NCBI RefSeq assembly: GCF_033807715.1 | Contig: NC_084590.1 | Location: 38,965,505 to 39,029,504 of the forward strand | DNA from: Cololabis saira | Lineage: Eukaryota; Chordata; Actinopteri; Beloniformes; Belonidae | DNA: 64,000 nucleotides | Reading direction: 5' to 3' | Shown: piece after piece, positions 24,401 through 36,400 of the stretch | How the letters are laid out: each line of letters starts with the position of its first letter | Position numbering within the stretch: the first letter of the stretch is position 1 | The notes under the pieces: generated by a model | Database searches by the model: none | What the model was told of the DNA's origin: nothing | What the model saw: only the letters and a program-made list of their open reading frames with translations | Position numbers and translations under genes: made by a program

Positions 24401-27400
24401 ACAAACCACGCCAGTTAACATTTGTTTTTATAAACTTTGTGGATGCAAGTTATCTTAAAAAGAAAATTTAGGGTTAAACTTTTTTTTTTTTATTATTATT
24501 AAAAAAAAAAAAACTTTTTAAAAGCCTACCTCTTTGTCTTCCTTTAACAGCACGGAGGAGGAATGAGTCATGGAGAACATCATTTGATACCAGATCGATA
24601 TCATTCAACAAATGAGACTCGCTCTCAGTCACAGGCAAGTATTTCATTGTTATCTTTCATTCTCTCTGGGACTGTTATGGCATAAATACCACAGTCAATT
24701 GTAATTTCTGTAAACTGCAACTTGGAATCATTTAATCATGGGAAAAAATCTTTTTGATTATCCTTGTTTTGTAGGCAAACTCGAGTGAAAACTTGTCCAT
24801 AAGGCAGGATGGCATCCAGAGAGGCCATGGCAGGAGTTCCAGATCCAGAACTGGTTCCAGGTAATACATCACAAATGATCGTGCACTAAAGATAATGTTA
24901 CTGAGAAGTCAATTTTTTTTTTTTTTCATTTCCACACCAGTGAGCACATCAGTTAAACACATTTACTGGGAGTGTGTTGTGGAAGTTTTTCACTGAGTAC
25001 AGTAAATGTGAAGAGAAAAAAAAAAGAAATGTACTACTTTAAAAAATGTTATTCATTGGGATAGCTGATGATATACACACAGTCAGACTTGATTGATTAG
25101 ATGCTATATTTAACACATTTTTAGACCGCTCATTTACAGATCTGTCTAACAAAGATAAATATGTAAACTTTTAGGACAAACACACCTTGTACTTCCATGA
25201 AGATTGAGGTCTGCCTGCTTTCATTGTACTTGGTGACTGACAGAAAGAAGCAGTAGCATTGTCCCAGAGTTGCTAGCATATACACATTATTGTGTTCACT
25301 ATTCACAAATAATAAGCACGGGGTTGAGCTTATGATTTACTAATGAATTACTGTTGTTAGGAGACTGAACTGACGGAAATTATCTCAACATTCTATTTCT
25401 TTTTTCTCTCTGGGTCATGCATCACATTTGTAAATATGGCCAAAATCAAAGCACAGATATTGAACTTGATAGATGTTGTGGTTTGCCCGGAGGGAATGTG
25501 CTCATAATATTAAGATTATATTAAAACAGAGCAGAAATTCTCACAGCACTGATAGTGAGCTTGGTTCATGCAATTGTTTTAATGGGTAGCGTTTTAGTTA
25601 AAAATGTGTGCAGCTATTCAGGTGCATCAAGATACATCATAAGCTAAGAAAAAAAATAATCTATTAAACAAAGGATTTGAGGTTTTGACTTATTATGTAA
25701 AATTATTTACGAATCAATTGCTTTTGACAATGCTATGAGTGTTAAATTCAGAGAGACAACGCACAATTTACCAATTGTTGACTTAATTTCAGACAGTATT
25801 ACATACAACGCATTATATTCTTTTGTTAAATCTTGTTAAATATAAATTTGTGGTTATTGGGACAATCTAGAATACAACTTCCAGGTGTTATTTTATTTTA
25901 TATGAATTGGAAAAAAAAGTGCAGAAAACGTCTAGATAAGATAACATTGAGGAAATGTATATACATTTTTTATAAGTGTTTTCAGGACATCCTGAGAGTA
26001 TGTGGCATTATCACAAACATTTTCTGTAGATAAAAGGAGGTTTAAATAGTTTTCCCCCCATTTACATCTGATGTTATTTTCCCAGAACTATCCTTTACAA
26101 TTTGTACCTCTTATTGTTGAGGCTAATTGCAAAAAAGTGCGTAGGCAGTATTATTATCTAGCTTTTCAAATATTTGATGTTTCTAAATTTTGTGTTTCAA
26201 AATTGTCAACACATTCCCTGTCAGGGCTGTAGGCAGACCACTACGGTGCCATCACCGTCTCTGCTCAGCCATGGTTTAATATGATTGTAATTGATCTTGT
26301 TGAAGAATATCTGGGCATACCAGTAGAAGATGATACTTTGAAAGCAGCATATGTCGCTTTGAAATTACAATTTACTTTCTTGTGCTAATGTTGTCATCAG
26401 AGAGGGTTATACCTCTCTGATGAAGAGGTAACTGCAGGATGCATTGTGAGCAAATACAAAGCTTTCAGAGGCAGTTTATTGGGCTGCTTTGTTTCTGTTA
26501 GGAAATCTTGGATCTTACCAGTGTTACTTGGATACAAATCACCAACTTAAACATTATCACATATCATGGATAATGGATGGATGGATTCATAGCCATGGTA
26601 TTTCTTTATGACAGAGGGCTCTTTCATCATGAAAATGCACCGTCCCACACTGCACAAAGTGGTCAAGAATCTACAGATATGTAGAGTGTTGTTTTAAAAA
26701 GTATAGGTACAAAACAAATTAGATATAACACTAGAACCACCAGCTCTCTATACCCCCTCCAAAAAGAGCTGTAGCCGTCTCACAGACCGACAGATGTAAT
26801 TTCATTGTTAGGGTACAGAAATGAGTTTTTGAAATGGAACAATTTGTGTTAGCACTTCACATTTTGTGCGGATGGCGTGGGGGGACCGATATCGCAACTA
26901 ATTGCGTCAATTTTTATTTGAGATGTATTACTGATTATGCAGTAGGGTAAAAAATGTTCAGTTTCAATGTTTGAAATGTTCAGTTTTATATAAAATATGT
27001 TCATGGCACCAGCACACTCCTATACATATTATTTCAACAAACTACATGCAAAAAACCCCCACACAGTCTACTAAGGGTGTATCCACTGAAACAACGAGCA
27101 TTTAAAAGATGGGAGAGGGAGGTGCGGCGCAGATTAGTCACCCACTAGCTCAGAGCGCCCTCTTGCGTTAAAACAAAATCACTACATTGAAAAAGAAATC
27201 AGCGTCTGCTGCTTGTATTGACTGGATAAATTGGTCCTAATATCGTACTACAGTTTGTCACCTCCACAACACGTAACGTGACGAAATTTCGTGGCACGAT
27301 ATATTGTTACACCCCTACAGTTTACACACATGAGAGATAGATGAATAGATACATATAGATACTTTATTAATCCTGAGGGAAATGCAAACACAAACGACGG

Positions 27401-30400
27401 TGAATGTGTGTGCCCATGGATAAACCTTATGTTCTCTTGATTCTGTCTAGATTTATTGGGTTTATAGTGTTATTATTTTTGTGAGTCCTTACTTTGTTTT
27501 GGTGTTTTTAATAATGATAAAAATGTGTATAATCTGTGTATAGTGAGGATGGTGTGCTCCTCTATCACTCCCCTTTACTAATTTCTTGCAAAAGTTGGAA
27601 AATTTCTTCTCCACTATCCACATCTATTTTTGTTTGTGTGTTTGCTAGCTTTCCAAATCTGATCTTAATGGCTTTTCCCTTTTTTAGATCTGGATATAGA
27701 GCGTAAAATAAGGAAAAACAAGGATAAAATGGGGGGGGGGGGGGGGGGGGGGGGTGCACTGAACCGCGAAAACATCCAGTGATAATGAATTGTAAACAAT
27801 CTCCAATGTACATCAAGAAATGTGCAGCTGGGACCACCTGTAGTATAAATGATGGTAATCTACAGGATTGCTGCAGCGGTCTTATAGAATAAGTGCTCAG
27901 AATTTATGTATATTTTATTTTAAGATGTTTAAAACTTCAGAAAATACAAAACGTGCATATTTAGGAAGTCAGGGATTGACAGCCCTTTTTAAATTTTGTT
28001 TAGAAATATTATTCACATAATAAAACCTCTAACCATCTGTGAGACAGTCTCTGTGGTTCTTACATGACTGAAAGAATCTGTTGCTAATATTATGGTGGCA
28101 GACACCACAAGACAAATTTAGAAGGCTTGCAGTGACCAAATCTTCATGAATCAACTTTATGGTCTGCAAAAGGAGGACCTGCACAATTTTTAGGCTGGTG
28201 GTTGAAATGTTCTAATAATCAGATGCAAGTGACACTTAATGTAGTGTTTCATTGGTTTAAAAATAATTAATAGTATTGTGCAACAGTCAGTGCATCCTTT
28301 GTTCATGTCATTTTCTTCACACCATATAGATTAAATGATGATGTTTATCTTGAAAATAGCTATTTATTCAACTGTATTAAATGTTTGCATTGCAGATCTC
28401 CTAGGAGAAGACGCTCAAGATCTTCATCGCGGTCAAGGCGGCCAAAGCATCGGCGTTCTCGCTCCAGAGAACGACGCTGGAGGTCTCGCTCTAGATCACA
28501 GGATAAGCAGGAGAGAGAGAGGGACAGAGAAAGGAGACAGAAAGGTCTTCCCAGTATAAAGAACCACACACTCAGCGGTATGTGCTATGACACTTTTGAA
28601 CTTTACACGGTTCTGTTGACCTTGAATAATCAGTAAATTCTGCTTTTGATTTACATCATTAAATAGCACTAATAAAAGGAGACAGTTTTGATTTACACTA
28701 GAGCCCTGCAGGGGACTGTTTTCTTCATCCCGCTCCTGCCCGCCCCCGCTGAATTTCTGACCGCTCCCGCAAAACTCTGAGAATTCATGCCGCACAATAA
28801 TAGAGATACATTCATTTTGTGTCTTCTCCTGTCCCACAAGAAAAATGTCCTACACAAATCTATCTGATTTAAGGTTAACATGATCATTGTGGAGCTTGAT
28901 GGATAATTGGATGGATAATCCATCATTGTCATCATCGCACGTTTTTTTGCCTTTCGCGTACACATCAATTATGTGACTGTGGGTATAGCAACGAGGCTGT
29001 GAGTGGCTAAAATAACACTAATAAATAACATAAAATAAACAAAGTTAACGAATGAAACAAATGAATTTAATCACGTGGCCATTACATTGCTGTGGAGGAA
29101 GAGAATGTTGCTGACCGACTGCGTCCCAATCCCAGCTTCTCTCTTCCAAGATGCTCCAGACACTAAACGCAGTTTACTCTCGGTACACAGAGGGCGTATT
29201 TCCACTAGCAGGAGTTCAGGGTAAATCTGCCAGACAGGAACCTCTAACGGGGCTGAACGTCGTCTCTGGCCCTTCAGCCGGTGTGTCTCCACTACACTGT
29301 AGCACCACACAATAACCTTTGTCTGAAACAGTAGCACAGCCAACCACCAGGTGGGCGGAGAAGAAGAAACACCTAAACAACGGATGCTACTTGCATTTTT
29401 TCTTGTTTGACATACACAGCAGTTGTAGCTATTGAGATCAAAAGAACCCCCCCCTGCTGGACCTCTATATTGGTGTAATATGGCAACAAGACCTGACTTG
29501 TTGGTCCATCCATCACTTTTTCATGTATTTTAACTGTATCAAATGTATTGGTAGCAGTTGTCTCTGGTCCAAATGCCTAAATTATTTGTGGTCACATGAT
29601 TTATGGACACGTGAGAGTGCTGAAGGTAATTTAGAAATCCTGATTGGTAGAGCCCGCCCACCAGGATGTTCCTGTTGGTCAACCTGAGTACCTCTCCTAC
29701 TACAGAGTACATTCACCCTGTAAAGGTTCCTGAAGGCCACGTTCCTGGTGATGGAGACATACAGGACTGTCTCAGAAAATTAGAATATTGTGATAAAGTT
29801 CTTTATTTTCTGTAAATCAATTAAGTATGGTGCGCGTCGCCGCGTACCCTACGCCGTAGGCTCTGCGTCGATTTAACGCGGAACCATAAATCAGCCTTTA
29901 TTCTGGCGAGATCTGAAAAAACTTCGCAACTTCTGGAGGGCCAGAGAAAATTTCACTTTATATTCACTTTATATTATTATTTATAATATATAATATATAT
30001 ATTATAATATACTTTATAATATATTATATAATTTTTATTGCTTCACTTTATATTCAGACAAACTAATCTGGAAAATCTAACAACTGTTAGATTTCATCTA
30101 TTAAACCAACATTTATCTTCCTTAATGATTTATTTCAGCCACAGAGCTGCAGGTCAGTTCGTTGGATCACTTTCTCCCCGGGACGACGGCGTGGGTTGAC
30201 CCAGCGATCACGTCTGTACTCCGGCCGTGAGCTGCTGCTACGCCCGAGCCAGCGGTTCTTCTCATCCCCGAAAATATCGGAGCAAATTTCTTAACAGGCG
30301 TTATTTGGATAAACTGAGCCCAGGTTGGGGATCTTAACGGTTACTTTTACGCCTGAAAAAATATTAAAACTTAATAAAGTGGCATATTAACAGCGCTACA

Positions 30401-33400
30401 GCGGAAATTAAAACAGCTTTTAGCTCTCGGCTTCCTGATACGGTGTGACGCATGTGCAAACGTAACTACGCAGTCGCTTACGTACCTGAACGTAAACCAC
30501 GCAGTGACGTAGCAAGTGGTGTCCCAATCTCTAGGGAAGATTACAAAGCCCTACCCCTTGTGGCTTCATTTTGAGGGTGAAGTGGTAGTGGGTGAGGGCT
30601 AGTGGTAGTGAGTAGGGTGAACATTGGGATTGGCCCTTAGTGTTTATGAATGACTCGCCTAGGGCTGCAACAACGAATCGATAAAATCGATAAAAATCGA
30701 TTATTAAAAGCGTTGGCAACGAATTCCATTATCATGTCGTTTTATTACGATTATTACGTCACTCACTTTGCTTGACACAAATGAAACATACATTTAAACA
30801 CGTGGGAAAAACACCTAACCTTTTAAGTGATGTGTGTTATCAGGTGTAATGGCATTTTTAGGTTAGAAATAAGAAAACTTCTTGGTAAGATCCTTAGTTT
30901 TTTGAGTGAAGGCAGTGAGAGAACAAATTGTAATGTTCAAACAAATCCTGTTTCTGATTTGTATTTTTCTTTATTTTTTTATTTATTTATTGTTCTGACA
31001 GCTCAGGTCCCTTTTAAACAAAGTATACCTCTTTTGTGCACTTTAGTTTTATATATTTGGCAGATGTAAAGCATACATGTGTATGTTTTCTGTGTTAGTC
31101 CATTTAGTTTTTTTTTTTTAATCAATACTTTAAAAGCTCAGGGATGTTCAAGGAGCAACCTGTTTGTGAACTTTCTGAAGATTATCTGCACTGTGAATTT
31201 GCACTGTCAGTTCTGTTTTCGAATGGTTGGAATTTAATGCTTTTTTTTTTTTATCCGATTCATCGATTAATCGAAAAAATAATCGACAGATTAATCGATT
31301 ATTAAAATAATCGTTAGTTGCAGCCCTAGACTCGCCTAAAAAAAAATGACTGACTGTTAGGTGTTGTGCCTTTTATTTAGCGCCTCTGTTAATTAAATGA
31401 ATGAAGCGCCACTCACCCTTCCAGTAATTATAATATAATCCTTTGCTGAAAGATTCCAAAGCGGGATGTTGTTCATACTTGTAGGGCATAGCATCCATTT
31501 ATATACCCTCCCAGTCTTTTGTCATTTTTAGGAGAATCCCTGGAGTAGGATGAAGGAAAGTTGATCATAGATGTCGGGATATTGGAAGTCTGGCAGCTCC
31601 ATTGCAGTTTCGATGCTTTTAAAAAGTACTTCCCGGATCATTGTAATTGTCAGTAATATCGAGTCTTTCAAGTTTAGCAATATAGTTTTCTTTTATCTTC
31701 TGGGTTCATATGCGCAGAAAAATTAGTCTCGGAAGTCACGTGGGGTCTGGAGCTCTATCGACAAAACCATAGGTGCTAAATTACAATTTCTTTTCTCTTC
31801 TTACTTGAAGAACAAGGGTTCAGTTGGGTAAAAGATCCATCTTTTTATATGCAAAGTGTATTTTAAAGCATTCATATTATGCTCCCCCAATTGAGTGTTT
31901 ATGCTTTGGTTAAAATACCACAGGATACATGAACAAAACTCCCTTTCCACCATATTGTAATACTGCTGTACATACCACTAACTAACATAGAGGTTATCTT
32001 GGTAATATTGATAGATATCTTTGATTGATATGAATTTGAAACTATAAGTATTGTGGTGGCCAGAGCTGCTGCCCTGTATCAAGCAGTATCCCTGTATGTC
32101 ATACAAGCAGCTTTTCACTACTTGGCAGAATGGACTGTCATGGCCTGGCACGCACATACTTTGTACACTTTGTATAAAAGGGAGAGAGCACACCAGGCTG
32201 GTTATTGTTGGCATCAAGTTGCAACTCCTTTGTGCTGTGGATATGAAGTCAATGGGGTGCAAGTGATGCTAGATGAGGTGGAAGATATGTTATCTTATTG
32301 CTTCAGCAGCAGATGGGACATGAGAGACTGTGTTTCATCTACAAGCTCAGGTTGGTGAAAGATTCTGGTCTTCTTAGCTATGGAGTATATCAGTGTGGTT
32401 ATTTTATCATTTTTTGCTTAAATGCACACCATTTGTCCAAAATATTTACATGGAATCTCTAGCCTGCTGTTCCACTGATCACAACATCAGATGGCAGCTT
32501 ATGTACTAGCCCCTCCAGCCCTTGTTGCTCTTCCTTGAGCTCGTGACTTGATGTTGTGCTCTAGTGGGAAAACAATTATGCAGTTCTCTTCACTGGTTAT
32601 GATAATCTCACTGCACAATTACCTCCAGCAAAATATCATGTCATTGTACTCCACTTCTAAAATGTATTATTTGACTGAGAGCAGAGTCATGGGAAGACAA
32701 TTAGAGTTTTAGGGTAATTTTATTTGTATTTATTAATGGGTGACTACCTTTTCAATCTAGCATTGGTGCTTTTATGCCTATTGTCTTCAACCCAGCACCT
32801 CCAGTTCCCACTTAGGGTAATACTTCCCAGAGAGGCTATGATTTCAATGTAAAAAATTACACTGCGAGTGCTTGATTTGAATCTTCACTTACACAGCAGA
32901 CTCAGCAAGCTCCCCATCCTCGGAGCAGAGAACACCACGAATAAGCATATTACAGAAGCCATAATATGCTGGTTACAGAGGGGGGCTGGTGTCTAAAGGA
33001 ACGAGGTTCAAGCCCCTGAATTGCAACCGAGGATAATCACTTTGGGCCCCTGAGTAAGGCCCTTAACCCTTACTGCTCCCTGGGCATTGTACAAATGGCA
33101 ATTCACTGCTCTTAGTTTGACTAGAGATGGGTTAAAATGCAGAGGAAGAATTTCCCCATTGTGGGACTAATAAAGGAAAAATAACATTATTATTATTATT
33201 ATTATTTTATTATTATTTTATTATTATTATTATGTACCGTATTTATTATATGCAATTGGCTAGTAAAATAACAGACTTAGCAAGAAATGAAATTCAGGTC
33301 ATTAACAATTTGAAGAACCTTAGAAAGAAGTTGTATGCAATCAATGGCAGTAGTGGCAGAGAAATACTGGATTGGATTGGATTTTTGATTTGTGCTACAC

Positions 33401-36400
33401 GATCTAAGGGGGCAGCCACTCAGCAGATCATATTGCTCTTCAGGGTAGCATGGATCTGCCACCAGCTCTATCTCCTGCACCCAGTGCTGCATGAGCCTGC
33501 TCCTGCCATTTTGTTGAATTAAACCTAAAGCAAGGCCTGCATATTAAACAGTACTACTTGATGACGCCTCCCGACTCCTCTGCCCTCCCATCAACTTCGA
33601 GCACCAGGGAGGCAAAAACACTCCTTGCATTTACACTGCCCAGCATGGTGTAAACACAAATTCTTAGTCCAGAGAAATTAATGGGATCTAATTTAAAAAC
33701 TCCTAATGTTATCACTTCATTGCTCATCACGACTCTGTGACGTAATGTTGGGGGAAACTAGTGAATCTAGTTGATAAACCATATTACATGCTTCTTCTTT
33801 TTTTGGGCACACATGCATACATTTTAAGATCAAATAGCCTTAAATTTGGTGAAAGAGTGGGGTATTGCCTCCTATTGTAGGCAAGCTTCTAAAATATGCC
33901 ATGCAGGTTGGATGGCCTTCCCCGTCACACTGTTGTTGAGTTTTCAGTAACTAAAACAATTCTCACACATGCTGATTTATCTTTTTTCTGCTTGTTTTTA
34001 ATTGGCACCTGTGACTCCTCTTCCTTGGTCACCATGAAAGCCAAATAATGCACCATCATCCTCTCATGGGTACGGGTCATGTTCCTTTACACTGCACATA
34101 ACTTAACATGAGTCCTGCACTATCATAACTTTGATCACAAATAACACATACGTCAAATTGCGGTATACCGTAATGCCATAACACGACCATGCAAATGTTG
34201 ATCACCACACAGGTAATTACTTGGATAACAGCACATGAGATTCAAGGCACCAGGTGGTATCGAGTGAAATGGGATAATTTGGAATCTGTTATGGATATCC
34301 CGCTGTATGCTTTGCTTGTGCATATATGTTTAGTATCATTACTTCACTCAGATGTTTGTGAGCTGGTAAGCTGCAGATTGATTGCAGCATGTTAATGAGT
34401 TCCTAGAATCCCTAATTTTTAATAGTGATGTGTGAATGTATACTCCTGCATATGTTGCTACAGCTTCTGTTACAGTTTGGACATGTAGAGAATTTGTCTC
34501 CAAATGCTTTTAGAAGAGGTTCAGATGTCTTTGCTAATTTAAGTGTTTCTGAATGATATTTTTCTTTCTAATTCTGTCCAGGTTTGTGTCATTTTCATAG
34601 TATTCTACCTTTTCTTGACACATGCTCCATACACCTGAGCATACATGTCTCTGCCGTGTTTTGCTTCAACCCGACATGTTCGAGTCACATGAGACTAACA
34701 AGATTCTGACACAAAGATGGAAAAAAAAGTTTAGAATAAATATGAAATATAATGGAAACTTTCTAATGGAGATCAATTTGAAGCAGTATATTTTTGACTA
34801 TTATGTTTGTATCATGTTTTTATTTTAACCAGGTTCTGCACCGAACCTGTGCATTGACCCCATATTTGTACATCAGGGTGTGATTGATGAAACAATGTGC
34901 TACATGCAGTTTATATTTGTATATTATGATGAGCACAATATGAGCATTTGTGTGAATGTTTGTATGAGAAAACCCTGGTAACGAGCTTTGCAGGACCCAG
35001 ACATGTTTAAAAATGAGCTTCATAAATGTGAAGCAGAGTCTTGAAGGGCAGTGCTGAGGATGTTTTGTCCTAAAAGTTGCACCGGCCATGAAAATACGTT
35101 TAACAAGATCACTGACCTTCTATTGATCATCCTTGCTTCCTACACAGCAGCTCAAGCCATCATATATGCAACTGCAACACAAACGATAAGTAGGCACATA
35201 CCACATCTTGAGGTCTTGAACTAAGAGATAGGAACTTGGATAATTATTTAAAAAAATAGAACGTTTTGTGACGAAAGACCATAAGTTAAAGATAAAATTT
35301 GGTAGGACTGGAAGGTAGGTAAACCTGACATTTTTAAAGAAACGCCTTCTGTTTTTGAAGTAGCGTAAAGATGGTGTTCTGTTTGTTGAGTGTGATGTTT
35401 ATATTTGTATATTCTGATTTTAAAGAAATCAGTGTATTGCTTTTTTTATTTAAATCCCCAATGGCAATTTAAGTGAAATACTGTGGTGTTGTGGTACTCT
35501 TCTTCTGATAGGATTTGCTAACTGTTGTTGAAACTTCTGATATTCCGTGCGCTATTAACCATGGAGAAAAGTAATAGCAAATGGTGAAAAAACATTCCCA
35601 AAATAAGTGAATAATGTTGACAAAGCCAAGCTCTTAGCATTACTACAGAAAAGTGTGATCACTCAGTCAAGGTTCAACACCTGTTCTTCATCTCAGCCTC
35701 TTGGTCATGTAACCTCTTATTTGAACATTTTCAAGATTAAAGATGACCTTGTTATAGGGCTGGGCGATTTTGGACAAAAATAAAATCCCGATTTTCTTCT
35801 CTGAAAACCCGATTTTCGATTTCGATTTTGATTTTTTTGGTAAAACTACAAAAGACAATGGAATAAATTGTTTCAAATATTTTATCTTTATTTTTAAAGA
35901 AAAATAGCAAATTTCCCTATTGGGAATGAAGTGCAATTGAAAGATACTGTAAATCCTGAAAGTGACAACATTTACAATTTTCTTGACCAAACAAAGATGA
36001 CTAGACGAGCTCTGTCTGTAATGCAGCCAGCTGCAAAAAAGGAAAATCGATTTTCCGATTTTCCTTTTTTAACATCGATTTTGATTAATAAATCCGATTT
36101 AGATTTAAAATCGATTAATCGCACAGCCCTACCTTTAGTCAAGTCCATTACGTTTGGATTTTAACTTTCGCTGGATTTTTTTGGAGAGTTGTAAAACTAT
36201 ACATTTTTGAAAACTGTAATGTATAAGCAATCGGAAAAACAATGTTTCCATTTGCACAGGTGTCTGCATGGCGGCCATCTTGGATTTTTCAAAACGGTGT
36301 CCAAAAAAACTAAATTTTGTAATTTCTCAGCTTCTGAATAAGTTAGAACACTGATTTTAACTGCTAAACCTACATTTTCAGGGCCACTGAATCCAATGGT

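Larger units (their letters stand above)
14156..24550 (+). other. scaf4 intron 9, 10.4 kb of nested transposons
   Basis: Holds a 30-bp minisatellite, a 4-kb hAT with a nested MITE, and an antisense L1-like LINE with two nested MITEs. 18932-19229 and 23800-24550 show nothing recognisable apart from a T/A-rich run at about 24479-24513. Confidence 0.85.

Noticed and set aside
28335..28636. Open frames in other frames and on the minus strand across scaf4 exon 12
   Set aside because: Shadows of the RS-coding exon; the in-phase frame gives the expected RSRSRERR text.
32053..32358. 101-codon frame considered as an intronic gene
   Set aside because: No domain, no promoter or splice support, unrecognised sequence.
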